From Cryptomeria japonica (Eukaryota > Streptophyta > Pinopsida > Cupressales > Cupressaceae): DNA of 64,000 bases. The position numbers were made by a program, and so were the translations under genes. Shown here one piece after another: positions 1 to 12,639 of the stretch (positions are counted from its first letter, which is position 1; the number at the start of each line of letters is the position of its first letter). The notes under the pieces are model-generated. The model was not told the DNA's origin. It was given only the letters and a program-made list of their open reading frames with translations, and searched no databases. The DNA lies in assembly GCF_030272615.1 (NCBI RefSeq), contig NC_081411.1, positions 161,058,971-161,122,970 of the forward strand, read 5' to 3'.

Positions 1-470
1 TCACAAGGATAATGAAGGATTGGGCTTTTTCAATGAATGTTCGAATGACAAAAGTAAAGGGAAAGAAAAAATAGAAGTTGAGAAGAAACTTGAAGATTCA
101 AACAAAGTTTGGAATTATGGACTCGCTGTAAAATAGAACTTTGGGTCGACAACCTAATGCTCAAAGAAACTCATCATTTAATGTCTATTATTTTTAATAC
201 AATTATTTTAGACATAAAGCTATAGATTGCAGGCGCAATATAAATCAAAACATTCAATGCTTTACATGTAGAAGTTTTGGACACAAGGCTAATAATTATA
301 ATAATCAAGTCATGAATATAATCTATAGTTGATTTTTTAATGAAGTGAATGGATCACTCATGAATAATCCCTTTCAATGTTATTGTCACATATGCTATAA
401 ATTTGGTCATAGAGCTAATTGGTGCAGATCTAGAAAAAAGCTCTACTAGTGAACAACTTGGAATATTAAG
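1..470 (+). pseudogene. Copia-like gag remnant with three decayed zinc knuckles
   Basis: Read on the plus strand, this stretch gives three CCHC-type segments in a row. One near 205-235 reads HKAIDC with its first cysteines lost. One near 255-290 (CFTCRSFGHKANNY) has the last cysteine changed to tyrosine. One near 375-430 (CHICYKFGHRANWC) is intact as C-x2-C-x4-H-x4-C. Repeated knuckles of this kind are known from plant copia-type gag proteins, where they bind RNA. Stops interrupt the frame (for example around 135 and 330), so this is a relic. The window edge cuts the 5' side. It could also be a zinc-knuckle host-type protein captured by an element; a gag relic is the simpler reading. Confidence 0.55.
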
Positions 471-879
471 TTTTTTGAATAAGCTTTTTGTTGTTCAAAA
501 ATTTGTTCCTTTACAAGGAGGTGGTGACTCTATCAAGGACCCTAATGAAGAGGTGATGTGAAGCTCTAGACCTTTGAAGTATTATGAAAAAATAAAGTGA
601 GCAACAGCTAAATACTTCTAGGTCTTCTCAAAAAATCTTGCTGAGAAGAAAGTGACCTTGGAACCTTTGGTAAAAAGATGAGCTATAAGCTAAGAAATGA
701 GAGTCTTGAAATATCGTATGAAGCTTATGATAGTTTTGATTTCATGTCCTAGATTACCAATCCCATAGTCTGGTCTTGAGTATCTCCTGAGGATTGAAGG
801 TAGCAAGAAAAATTGCTAACACGTTTAATACTGACAATGAGTATCATGAATAGATTATTTCCATAGAAGATCTATTAGA

Positions 880-1150
880 CCTTGCATATTCCATAACAAA
901 AAACTTATTGATGAGTATTAAGGGTCATCTCCTCATTTTTCATCTCTAGTTCAATTTCTTAGGCCTGGTGGGTGGTTGTGCTTGCTCTTTTCTACCCTCC
1001 TAGTGTTTGGCTATTAGTAGTCTTTGTTTGTATATTTTAGTAACATTGTACTATTGGGTTTTGGATTCATGTTTAATTCTAGAGGATTTTAGGTCCCTTT
1101 AAAACTAGGCATAAGGGGTTTTGCATCCCCTCAAAATCCATTTTTCCCCT
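880..1150 (+). mobile_element. LINE-like 3' tail fragment
   Basis: A stretch around 1080-1105 (GATTTTAGGTCCCTTTAAAA) matches the 3' end of the LINE at 15561-19400, which has GTTTCAGGTCCCTTCAAAG at about 19348. It is also matched in reverse by a fragment inside block copy 2 (near 32795-32815). The shared 3' end motif suggests the tail of the same LINE group. No reading frame is left in this piece. Confidence 0.4.
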
Positions 1151-1295
1151 AATCAAAAACTATTTTAGAGCAACACAAATCAAATCATAGATTCAAAATT
1201 AGAATCCAACCTAGGAATAAAAATATTTTGGTGGCACAAACCCGTGTTCTTTCAATTCCCTTGATCTGGGATAAGAAACCTCCTCAACCTAGCTT

Positions 1296-1305
1296 AAGGA
1301 GGAGG
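1296..1305 (+). other. Possible polypurine tract
   Basis: The purine run AAGGAGGAGG stands directly before the proposed LTR start. A polypurine tract primes plus-strand DNA synthesis and normally borders the 3' LTR. Confidence 0.35.
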
Positions 1306-1830
1306 TGGTTGGTAATTCATAACAAGTTTAGTAGCAATTGGAGTTAAATCCTTAACTCACCACATGGATACCTAGGTGTTGCTCTAAATTTTGTCTCATA
1401 ATTACACTTTACTTAAGTTGACTTAGGGTAATGGGTTTCATAGTAGTTTGCATATGAGACACTTAGGCAAGTGTGCACATAGGGAAGTTGCTTGTAGGAT
1501 AAATTTCAGCCTCTGTGGTCTTATCTTTTTGTCCTATTCACCTTCAGTGGTTGATCCACCTCTTGTGAAATACTTGATTATTTCTCCAACCTACCCTCAC
1601 CTAGCCTTGTATCTCATTGAGCCACATGTCATAATTGTGTGTTGTCATGCCTTTCCTTTATAAGAGCCTCATTTACATTGTATGTATTCAATCCATTTTA
1701 ATCTAATTCAATCAACTCAGTTAGTTGCATATTTTACATCTTGATAGGAATACAATTTGTTCTTAGCACATATTATTTATCTCTTATTTTGTGTTATCAA
1801 TTGGACTCTAGATCTTGGCAAATTCTCACA
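1306..1830 (+). mobile_element. LTR of a copia-like retrotransposon (about 525 bp)
   Basis: The right edge is set by an LTR-like end (TTCTCACA) directly before a perfect plant primer-binding motif at 1831. The left edge is set by a purine run followed by TGGTTGGTAATTC. A TATA-like CTTTATAAGAG at about 1654-1664 would start transcription inside the LTR. An LTR with a polypurine tract on its left and a primer site on its right belongs to two internal regions, so it may be the shared LTR of a tandem or recombined element. No second copy lies in the window. The left edge is uncertain by some tens of bases. Confidence 0.5.
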
Positions 1831-1843
1831 TGGTATCAGAGCC
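1831..1843 (+). other. Primer-binding site, initiator-Met tRNA type
   Basis: The sequence TGGTATCAGAGCC is the standard plant retrotransposon primer site, complementary to the 3' end of initiator methionine tRNA. It starts one base after the proposed LTR end. Confidence 0.8.
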
Positions 1844-3840
1844 TGTAGGGTGGCATGGATAGTCATTTGAGATAAATTTGAAGGAATTCAGGGTTTTATA
1901 TTTTTATATTTCTATTGCAGGTAATTATTGGAGCTTGTTCGGTTAGATCTAAGGTTACCATTGGATTGAGGAGGTTCAATAAATTTAGAATCGCCTTTTT
2001 TTGTGTCCAAATCTGACATCAGAGGCCAAATATAGAGTTGTTTGAAGGTGGAGGGTGGTGACTTGTCTTGGTAGTGATTTTCAAATTTGGGGGACTTTGG
2101 TTCAAATCTGACATCAACATCATGTTTAGAATGCTGAAAAAACCCCAAGATTGCCTGTTCATTTGCGCAATCAGCTTCCGTCACCCGACTTGAAAAAAAA
2201 AAACCTCCTTGGTCCAGAGTATAGATTTCTCTATCTAGAAGTATGGTTTTTTTATTTTACTCAGGGCTTTTGCCCTTGAGATGTTAATGGCTGACTAATA
2301 TTTAATCTTATGCTCATATGGATAGAAATTGCATCACATATCGGGTAGATTTATTTACTAAAGCCATTGAGAATAATGCGTTTGGACAATGGGTATATCT
2401 ATAGTATCTTTGTGGTCCTTGAAGAGGTTTATGTCCACAAAAAATATTAATGATGATGAACCAAGTAGAGTGTTTAAATTTTTTATGCGAACCATATTAC
2501 CTAGTAAAGATGATTTTGAGGGTTGACAGTTCTTGCAAGGTAGAGGGATATTCAAATCATCTATGATGACCAAGTCACAAGTCTATGGATTAAAAAATAA
2601 TAGGGAAGTGACCACAAGATAATAACTTTTTGAGGACACCCTCAACATGATCAACTTCAATGAAGTGAAGGATAACAAAGATTTTGGTGAGGTTTTCCAC
2701 TCTAATGAGATTGGTCCCATATGGGGTCCAGGATTTCTAACTTAATCTTTGAGCATGCTCTTAGATAGGACCCTATCCATAGAGAGGTCAACTATACTAA
2801 AATTATCTAACCATTATTAAATTCAAGAATGAGAAGAGTCAAATCTAATGGACATACCTTTTGGAACATCTTGAGTATAAAATTATTAGAATGGTTTTTT
2901 GGTAGTTATTGTTATTGATGTCAACCTATCATTATTTTCATTGATGTCACCTGTAGTTGTGTGTTGATTCCTAGAATCAAGTTAGTTGTTTTGTTTCCAT
3001 GGGTTTTCTAGTCATCCAAACTTGGCTTATATCTATTTACATTGTTATTATCACTTAACAAGGTCTTGATTTTTCCCATCATCTTGATCATTCCATTCTT
3101 TAAGTCATTATCTTGGTCATCAATTCAATCTTATGTCACTATCATCACTAGGTTTCATCCTTTGTCATCTCTCCCTATCATTATCTTATCATCATCACAG
3201 CTTTTTCCTAAGTCAAGGATTGATCTCTCGGATAAATCAAATCATTTAATCGAACCATCAAATCTTCCAGTTTATCAAATCAAATCAAAAGATGATCCTT
3301 TTGTCATCTTTGGTCTCTTATCATAAATTGCAAATCTACATACCTTTCCTAATGACCATTATTACTAGTTCGTTGATTATATCAGGTTTAGATCTTAGTT
3401 TTACATCTTGTTTCTTGATTGTATCCTCTTGAGTAGACTTGAAGTCATGTTATTCAATTCGACTTACCCAATTGCAATTTGAGTACCAAATAATCCCAAT
3501 CAATCATGTCATTTATCAATCTTGTCAATCAATCGGTTAATTCAAATCATTTACTTCAACTTAGTTCATACTCACACCGCTCGATCCTTGTCTAGACAAG
3601 CGATGGAACAATAATATTCTCAATTAGGAGTAGGGATGTCTAATCCACAACTGAATCCCGATTTGGGTGTTTATCCTATTGAGTCAAAAAGTGTCTCTGT
3701 TAGTTTTGATCCACTTAATCTAGTTGTCTCTAAAGAGAGTATGGTTAATCAACCAGATGAGACTGATGTTCTAATTAATCCCATTATTCAATTCCTTTTA
3801 TTCCCCATGTCCTTCCTTTGAAATATTGCCCCTTATAAAT
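1844..3840 (+). mobile_element. Decayed internal region downstream of the primer site
   Basis: The region follows the primer site at 1831 and begins like an untranslated leader. It holds no convincing domain. Short open frames such as the one at 3636-3821 (ending at TGA 3819-3821) have no recognisable motif. A partly repeated TTGATGTCA motif occurs near 2915 and 2940. I read it as eroded retrotransposon interior, possibly of more than one element. Confidence 0.3.
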
Positions 3841-6230
3841 TTTACACAAAAAAATCACCTTGAAATGCCTTCTCTCACAAAACATTCGAACTCATTTGCT
3901 ATTTTCTATTTTTAAAAATTAAAAAATATGTATATTTATATGAAAACGTCAATTAATTTTTTTTTCTGTTGGCCCCATGTTCTTACGAATGTTGGGAGTT
4001 GAAAAAATCTATGTTTATATGAACAAGTTTATTACAACAATGTTTGTGTTGGATGTGCTCATATGCACATGATTTTGAGCGAACATTATGGGGTTTGAAT
4101 AAACCAACTTCACTTGAAGGGGTGTTATATCAAACCCCCTTTCTATGCATCTCTCCCCCAAACTCTACAAATTTATGCATATTTTTAGCCTTCAAACCTA
4201 TGGTTGAAGGGTTAAATGGAACAATCTTGACAACCCATAATGCAAGATGGTAGTCCTGAAAGCAAGATTTCCAATGACTATAATTTAATTACATATTGAG
4301 TTTATTATGAACTTGTTTTTTAAATTTTACTAAACATAGGTTTTTCACTGAACATCAACTTCTCTATTCAACCCATTTGGGAAAATAGTAAACTAAGAAC
4401 ATAAAAATTATATAAATTATCTATGCCAGAGGTATTGATGTTCTCCTTCCAACAAAAAATAATAATTTTGATGTATTTAGAACAAGTTATGAGTTCAAAC
4501 ATACACCTATGTCTAAATTTTAATTAGTTTAATTTCAAAATAGGATAAAATAAAAAATATGCAACATATCATTACGATACAAACTACATGCCTTTGGTAT
4601 GAATGTTATAAACCTAAATTCAAAAGAATCAATTTTTTATCATTGTAGAAAAAAAGTTGTACATTCTGATGCATTGCAGAATGCACATCACTCTTAAAAA
4701 ATATTGTTTTCTATTAAATTCTAGTTTTCAAAGGATATGGAAAAATGAATTCAAATTGACTCAATTTTTTTTTTAAATATATTTATAATATACAAACAAG
4801 ATATCACAAATCACTAGTTTAAATCATCTTCAAATTCTTAACGGTTTAGAAGTTCTAGGTGTCAGATAATGAAGGTTTTTTTTCAAATTGTTAATTTAAG
4901 TGTCAAAGTTGGCCAAAAAGTGTAACCCACTATTGTGGGATCACCCATATTGTTTGTTTTCTATAGAGATGCATGTATTCAAAAAATCAATCTCATAGGA
5001 TTTGATTGTGATGATGTGCCGAGTTCTTCTATATTTGTGCATGCTTAAGATGAAGAAATCCAAACATATTGTTGTACATAGGTTTCTCTTGTTTTTGAAG
5101 AAGAAGATAGGATTACCAATGAAATCATCTGTTGTACATGCAATCTCTAGTTTAGATATTACTTTCACCTATATAATTCAAGTAAATTACACTATTAGTA
5201 ATGTGCTATAAATACTAGAAAATGGGAATGTTACATTGTAGCACAATCATTGTATCTACTGGATCACCTTGAGTTTCAAATAGTAGGACAAGTATGTTTT
5301 GTGAGTTACAGTGTAGAGCCCTTCTAAATTATCTTTGAAGTTATACAATTGTTATACTTTATTGGTAAGGTAGCTCTTTGTAAGTGGATTTCATTAGAGA
5401 TTTCTAACTCATATCTCATTGTTGATTCAATACCTTGTCCAAATGTTAAATTATCAAGACTTGGAGATGCAAATGTATATCTAGAATTTTGTTGTCTATG
5501 AGTTTGATTGCATTTTCCATCAAAGAGAGAGACATGACTGAAAGGAGATGAAATATTCCTATAAAATTCCATAGTTGATAAGTATCCTATGGTGTAAAAG
5601 TAAAACTATACTATTTGAATTATCAATGTTTGTGTAAAACCATAAAATAAAAAAATAGCACACAATTTTATTTTTTTCTATTAAATGGATAGAGTATCCA
5701 TGAAAAATTTATAGCCATATTAATAAGCATGTTAAAAATATTAGCACATTTTAGATAATTTTTCTTCACTTACAAGAATGCTTAAATACATATGTAATAT
5801 AAAATATTTTGTTAGAACAAAATATCTAAGGCAATTGGGAAAAGGTAAGTTGCAATGGTAAAGAAGTTTTAAATATTGAAAAATATACCTTTACCCAATA
5901 ATCAATTTGGAATTATTAGGAGGAAATATTTAGTTGAGAAAAACTTGATCTATGCGTTGAATGGGTTATTTAATGCATTTATTATTAAATAACTAATATA
6001 AAATAACTTGATCTATGCCAAGGTTCTATTCAAGTATTTTATATTTTTAGATTAATATAAATTATTAATTGAAGTACACCACCACTACCACTTTATTGTT
6101 TTTTATAATTAATTATAAGCCCATCTCCATTTAAAAAACTAGTCTCCAAATGATTGGTTAAAAATAGATTTATGCTGGTGTGGAACCCACATACCTAATT
6201 GCAAAAAGTTTAAATCTGAATAATCCTTTT
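3841..6230. other. AT-rich stretch without recognisable gene
   Basis: No open frame with a recognisable motif and no clear repeat was seen on either strand. The small open frames between 4044 and 5572 overlap on opposite strands and show no domain features. Confidence 0.4.
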
Positions 6231-7490
6231 AAAAAAGATTATTCTCTCTTATTAAATCATATATCTATCTCTCTTTCTCTTGCCCATCGTGTCATGGCAA
6301 GCCATCTAGTTGTTATTTTAAAATTAAGCAAATGATGATGATTGTAGAGATTTTTCTTTTACATGTAGGTAAAGTGCCTATTTTTATGGGTACAAGTTAA
6401 TCTATATTTATGCTAAGGGTTTTGAACATGTAAAAATTAGCAATTTAAGACTTAATTATTTAAATTCTAAATTTATTTTTCATAACTATAGTGAGAGAAA
6501 GTTAACTTTTAAAATAATAATATAATATTTCTATTGTACTAATATAAAAATATTAAACATTAATATAATAATTAAAAATATTATGAAATAGTATAATAAT
6601 AGTAACAAGTGCCACATAGTGGCTAGTACTTGCCTTGTTTTTAGTATAGTTTTAATAATAATTATGATTTAATTTTAATAATGATTATATTTTTAAAAAT
6701 TATAATAATTAAGATAAAAATATTAAACATAATTATTTCAATAATAATTAAAATTTTACTAGAAAAAATAATATAAATTAAAGAGATCCTAATAAATTTT
6801 TAATTTCATAAAATAAAGTTAAATAATTGAAATAGTTTTAGATTTAAATCTACTTTAAAAACTAAAATATAAGAAACAAAAATCTGTAAACAAAACTATA
6901 TTAAAAATTCAATATTAAGAAAAAATAAAATTGCTTTAGTGGTAAAACTATACAAATTGATATAAAAAAATTTAATAGGACCGTTTCCTATAAAAACATT
7001 AAAAGAAATTAAAAAGCAAGTTCCGTTGAGTTTGTGACAGTAGGTAAAAATAGGTTTGATCTATAAACTTGCGTCACAACACCATTGATATATAATATAC
7101 TATAATTTTTATATATTCAAATATACTAATAATTAAAAAGGCATTCTATATCAAATGGTTGTGTACTTTAATTTGATTTTAGCATATGATCTCTTCATTA
7201 AAAAGAGATTATTTGTAATTACTTAATTGAAAAAATTAAAAGTTAAAATTTGTTTGTGATTGGTTCAAATTAATTTTTTTAATAACTAGTTAACTAGAAA
7301 AACAAAAAACTCATTACAATAGTATTGGCTAACAACAAGTACTGATAAGAACATAATAATTATAATATTTAAAATTACAATCATTATATAATAAAAGTAT
7401 TTAAATTTAATAATATGGTAAAACAATAACATAAGATAATATAACAATATTAAAATATAATAGATAATCCTTATATATGTTTTATAACAA
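6231..7490 (+). repeat. AT-rich repeat, inverted partner of 41560-42000
   Basis: Two separated parts match the reverse complement of 41560-42000. One is about 6240-6400 (TCTATCTCTCTTTCTCTTGCC and the following GCAAATGATGATGATTGTAG). The other is about 7370-7490 (AATAGATAATCCTTATATATG). The same two parts lie in reverse order and only about 150 bp apart at 41560-42000, so the two copies differ by a large internal indel. No coding potential was seen. It may be a non-autonomous DNA element or part of a larger AT-rich repeat. Confidence 0.55.
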
Positions 7491-7905
7491 ATATGATATA
7501 AGATAATATAATAATAAAATATTATCTTTATTATAATAAATATAATACATTAAAATAATTTAAACAATATAAATATATATAAGACATAATTTCTACCTTT
7601 ATTTACAATTTTTTTCAATATAGAAATTATTAAATAATATTTGAATAATTTCTTAAGTTCTCTTAAATATTTATAACTTAAAGGTTAACTTTGAGCATAT
7701 TTATTACAACTTCCTAACAACTAATGTTATCACATTCATTAATGTTAGATGGATTGATAAGTTCGTATCAATTGAATAGAAATGAAAAATGAAAATATTT
7801 ATTAAAGCATAATTCTTATATTAAATTGAAGAATATCTTGTTTTAATAATTAAAAAATTAAGTTAAAAATTATAAATTAATTTTAATAATATTCTATATA
7901 ATGAA

Positions 7906-8440
7906 ATCAAGAATCATATAATTATAAATTATGATTAAATAATTAATATATTTATTGAAATAAAATTAAAATATTGATCAAAATAGAAACTATTTAATAT
8001 AGATTTAACTTCTCTTTTAATTAATTTTTTAATAATTGTTTGTTCTTATTTTTAAAGTATTATTCTAAATAATTTACTTTTATAAATATTTAATTTAGAT
8101 TTAAACATAAATTTTAAATTTTGGTGTTTGGTATGAAGTAGTTTATAATAAATTAAAACAAACTAGGAGATAAAGTAATTTTAGTAAATCAAGAATCATA
8201 TAATAATAAATTATATTAAATAATTAATATATTTATTAAAATAAAATCTAAAGCATAGATTAACTATTTGACATAGATTTAAATTCTTTTTTAACTATTT
8301 TTTCAATAAATATTTGTTTTTATTTTTAAAATATTACTCTAAATAATTTAATAAATACTTAATCTAGATTTAAACATAAATTTTGGTGTTTGACATGACG
8401 CAGTTTATAATAGATGAAAACAAACTATGACAAGAAATCA
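7906..8440 (+). repeat. Tandem duplication, 282-bp unit
   Basis: A unit beginning ATCAAGAATCATATAAT at 7906 starts again at 8188 and follows the same course (TTTATTGAAATAAAAT, ACATAGATTTAAA, CATAAATTTTGGTGTTTG) to about 8440. The copies differ by small indels and substitutions. Confidence 0.75.
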
Positions 8441-10596
8441 ATTTTAAAAACGTATCTCTCCTTGTTTGTTCCTTGTTTCTTCCTTTCTCAGTCCATGACC
8501 TTAAATTTGAAATCTTATAAATTAGCTTAAATAATATGTCATTAAATATTATCTAGCCATGAAATGGTACTCATCTATTTTATATATATTTGTGTTTTAT
8601 GTATGAATGTGACATTAATATTAGTTTCACTTTTTCTTTTTCATTTAATTTAAATATATTTTTACATTTTTCTAATAATTTAAATTATTAAACATTTAAA
8701 CAAATTGATAAAAAAAATTAATGAAAGATAATATTAAAGATTTAATATATATAAGTAAACATTTGAAGAAATATAAAATGTAAATTCAATATTGAGAAAA
8801 AATAGAAATAAGGGAAGCTCCTCCATCTGATTTTATCAAGAAGGGCATCCATTAATTGACAGAAGATTCTCTGCATATATCTCAATTATTATGCCACATG
8901 ACGCTATCACCCAATTACATGAATTTTTCTTTAATTTTCTAATTACCAGTCTGCGGAATTCAGAGGGGACGCGCATTGAACTTTTAAAACCAAATAAAGA
9001 AAAAGGCATGCTCAAGAAAGTGGTTTACCCACTGTACATATTATACCAGTGTAGCAGTTAAGGAAATTAAATGTAAAGTGGTCATAAAAACATGCACAAC
9101 TTTGCACCGTCAAAAATCGAAGGGAGAAAGTGAAAAACAAAAAATTCAATGAAATGAGAGAGACTTAAATCCCGACGTAACACTGCAGACGAATCTGGGG
9201 GGATTCCACACCAAAAATTAAATTTAATATTCTACTTTTCCAAGAATTAGAAAGTTTTTTAAAAAATATTCCTTCCATCGGTGTGTTTTAGGGTTGGCTG
9301 AACAGCGACAGGTTACCTCTGTCACAGTGTTTATGAAAACATGAACCGTACGAAAACAAAGGTGAAAGCTTTGTCGCAGTTTTTGCGAAAAGGCAGACTG
9401 TTCGAAAGAAATGTTTGAAAAGTGATTTTGTTGGGGATTTGCAGGACTTTTTAACTCCCCAACTCTAGGGTTAAAGACTTTCAGGATCAGTTCATAAAGA
9501 ATGACTTCAGACCTGCTCGAAGAAAATTCAAGGCAATTCTATCCTAAACCCTAAACAATGATTCATGTATTTAGTGGCGGTTTATGTGACAAGTTACCAA
9601 TGAATGGCTATGGACAGGCAAAAGTGGCGGATATTGTCATTTCAGAATAACAGTAAATTCACATGTATCACCTGAAATAGCGTCTGAAAATTTACAGACA
9701 GGGTCGAAGTTAATCACATTGACAAAGTGAAGGACTTGGTACGTAGATTATGTCGAATCACTCATCAATTCTGATTATAAAGTGGGGATTTTAAAAAGAT
9801 TCTGGGAAAGAGGAATGACACCTGCAACTTTAGTGAGACTGCCTACATTTGATACTCTTTTTAAACTATGGATGATTTTTTTAATTTTGTTTAGATATTA
9901 TCTTTTTGTTACAATCCAGTATAACATGTTCAATAAGTGCATATTTTAGCTCTTGGTGTTATATTACCGTTGATATAGCTGCCATGTTGCTGTAACTGCT
10001 GTTACAATGTATTCTATATTTATTAATCCAAGAAAAAATAAAATTCTATTACCGTGTCATTGGGCTGAGTATTATGATCAAGGGAAAGGGGAATCAATTT
10101 GCATAGAGAGATGCAATAATTTCAATTCAACTTCACTCTACGATAGACTTTAGAGACAAAGATTCATAAGAGGAAGAACGGTAATTTCTTTAGGAAAAAC
10201 TATTAATTAGGGAAGAACCCTAAGGGTCTTACAATGAAAACATGAAAACAATTTAAAATATGGAGTCCATTGAGAATCGCCTAAAGTCTACCTTGTCCGA
10301 ACTAAGCTAGGCTACATAATTGCTAAAGAGGGCTTGTTGGTGACAACTGTCCACTTCAGTAAGATCCCTAACATTTTTCATGTGTTTCTACAGTAGATTA
10401 TGTGTTTAACACAACTCATCCCTAACATCGAGACTAATATTTAGGTGGGGGGCCAATCTGAAAACTTCAGAATTTCATCTTCTATGATGTAGTAGAATCA
10501 ACCCAAATCTAATTTGACATTGACTTGGCCATTGACATAAAACCTTAGACTAAAAATTAATTAGTCCTATAAACCTTTCTAATATTAAAATTCTAA

Positions 10597-10764
10597 GGAG
10601 ATAAACATGGTTGAACGAGAAAACAATTAATTGATTACCAAACCTTTCTAATATTAAAATTCTAAGCTTTAAAATTCTAAGGAGATAAACATGGTTGAAC
10701 GAGAAAACAATTAATTGATTACCAAAGCTTTAAATAAGTTTTATTGACAATAGCATGGTTGAAA
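10597..10764 (+). repeat. 84-bp tandem duplication inside block copy 1
   Basis: GGAGATAAACATGGTTGAAC occurs at 10597 and again at 10681 with the same following sequence. Block copies 2 and 3 have the unit once, so the duplication arose in copy 1. Confidence 0.8.
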
Positions 10765-11606
10765 ATTAAATAAGTACAAAAATTAGTTGATCATTCTTAT
10801 GTCTTGCAAAAATATGATATTATTAGAAACCATCTAGATATTAAAGCAAAGAGAATAGAAGTAGTCTCATGGCAGATCAGAAGTGAAGGATCTATGGGAA
10901 GTCCTATCTTCACCACACAAAATGAAGTGTCCTGGAGTGAAATTTCGATAGGCTTCAACGAAGACAAACACTGCTTCCAAATTTATCCTCCATAAAATCA
11001 TTTTCATAACCTCAGCAGTTCTAAACAATGTTTCCACAGTTTTGATGTGCACCAGCCCAATACACTATTTCTACACTCTTTTCTGAAAGTCCTACTTCCG
11101 ATTCAGCCTTTTGATCTTACGTTTAGCTTTGATGTTCATTTCTGAGATTGTTTGTTTTGTTTTTAGTTTCTAGGCTTATTTAGAAATAGCCTTAATGATA
11201 GATTCACTGGAAATATGTTGTTAATGTATTAAAATTATGGAATGAAGTATAAACAATTATGGCCGCAATAGACTAATAAATCAGTGACTGCACTGAAAGG
11301 CGATTTTGGAAAAGAAATCAGACTTGTATAGTTTGATGGAAAGGGCTTACCAGAAGACAGTCACAAATTGAAGCTGTTATGACTCAGGGGCCTTGATGCG
11401 TATGAGCTGCAATCACAGATGACAATATTGTAACGAATAAGTATATTAAATAGCCAAAGCAAAACCCGAACATAACTTAGTCTCTAAGTCATGACATGTA
11501 TGCCCAGAAGCGTTTACTCACAGTTTCTGCTGTAAACCTCATCCTTACCCACAATCAAAGTTTATAAGGAAATACTTCATCTATTTCGGAGGAAGATTAT
11601 GCCTTA

Positions 11607-11616
11607 CTATATAAAG
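11607..11616 (+). promoter_or_regulatory. TATA box conserved between block copies 1 and 3
   Basis: CTATATAAAG here is matched at 46430-46439 in copy 3, in well-conserved surroundings (GCAGAAGGCTTCCGAC follows in both). It has the form of a plant core promoter. No transcript end or ORF downstream could be tied to it. Confidence 0.45.
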
Positions 11617-12129
11617 CAGAAGGCTTCCGACAAAAAGACCATACAGTGTTATACTCATCCATCTTTATATTGTAGCTATAAGTTTATCAAAAGTTCGAAT
11701 TAGAAAATTACACAATCTTGAAATCTCTTGTTCACGTTAGTGCATTCATTGAAAGTCAGTATGTTTATTATCATATGTTATTGAATCAAAGATTGATATT
11801 TCTAATGAATTGTGAAGAATATTAGAGTAATGCTTGCCACCAAGGAATCTTAGCAGGATGTTGCAATTCTTATCACGTCTACATGTTTACCTTGGGAGAT
11901 AAGGTTAGGATAACCCATCCATCCCAAATCAGATATCTTATGTACACATGGTATGGTATATAATTGACATAATCTTATTGTAGGAATTAAAAGCAACATC
12001 TAGCTAAATACTGAGATTAAAAATATAGTGAGATGCATTTTTATTTTTTTTGACAATGAATAAGATAGTATATATGTAGGTTTTCTAGGAGAGGTTCAAA
12101 AAAATAACTTGTTTCACAAGCACAAGTAA

Positions 12130-12370
12130 AAGGTCTTATTTGTTAAATAGGTCTAGGAAAGAAATGATATCAACCTTAATCCATCTTCATGATATACTAT
12201 ATATGACCTTCTACATGATATGAGAGAAATGGAAATCTTTGATAACTACTAAGATCTTACTTGTTAAAAAGTCTACAAAAGTATTGATATTACCAACCAT
12301 TTATCTTCATGATCATCTACCACATATGACCTTGCTCTACGTACATGATAAGAATGAAAAATGAAATCTT
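12130..12370 (+). repeat. Imperfect tandem repeat, about 120-bp unit
   Basis: The sequence from GGTCTTATTTGTTAAATAGG through CATGATATGAGAGAAATGG recurs once, beginning at GATCTTACTTGTTAAAAAG and ending at GAATGAAAAATGAAATC. Confidence 0.6.
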
Positions 12371-12639
12371 TAATAATCACCTTGGTGTATATCTTGTAAA
12401 TCCCTAGGTGGAAATATTAAATATGATAGGGTAATTATGATTCTACGAAGGATTGGAATTTCTAACATATGTTATATGTATAGATCCTAGAGCACATTAT
12501 AAGATCCCTGACTTTAGTTTACAACTCTTCCACAATCTATTTGTAAATGGTACATAGAACTATAATTTAGTTATGCGCCTAGCCTCCTCCTTAGTGCGGC
12601 CAAAAGACAAAGGGGGCTACTTGCTTTTAAAAATGCTTA

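Larger units (their letters stand above)
8366..12560 (+). repeat. Large non-coding block, copy 1
   Basis: This block recurs in the same orientation at about 30525-33376 and 42797-47064. Anchors include AACAATGATTCATGTATTTA (9553, with counterparts near 31408 and 44478), the phrase around 9430 (GATTTTGTTGGGGATTTG), and GTAGTCTCATGGCAGATCAG near 10861. A telo-box-like CCTAAACCCTAAAC sits at about 9544 in each copy. Copies 1 and 3 share a stretch (about 9770-9870) that copy 2 lacks, so they look more closely related to each other. No protein-coding signal stands out. It may be a family of very long LTRs, a duplicated promoter region or a non-autonomous element; its true ends are not clear. Confidence 0.7.

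Noticed and set aside
1831-1843. A possible tRNA fragment
   Set aside because: Only the primer-binding complement is present; no cloverleaf can be formed around it.
9544-9557. Telomere-like CCTAAACCCTAAAC in all three block copies
   Set aside because: Less than two and a half telomere units; it fits a promoter telo-box, not an internal telomere.
10867-11052. A 61-codon minus-strand ORF also found in block copy 3 (45690-45875)
   Set aside because: The ORF is shared because the whole block is shared; its similarity is no higher than in the non-coding flanks and several differences change amino acids.
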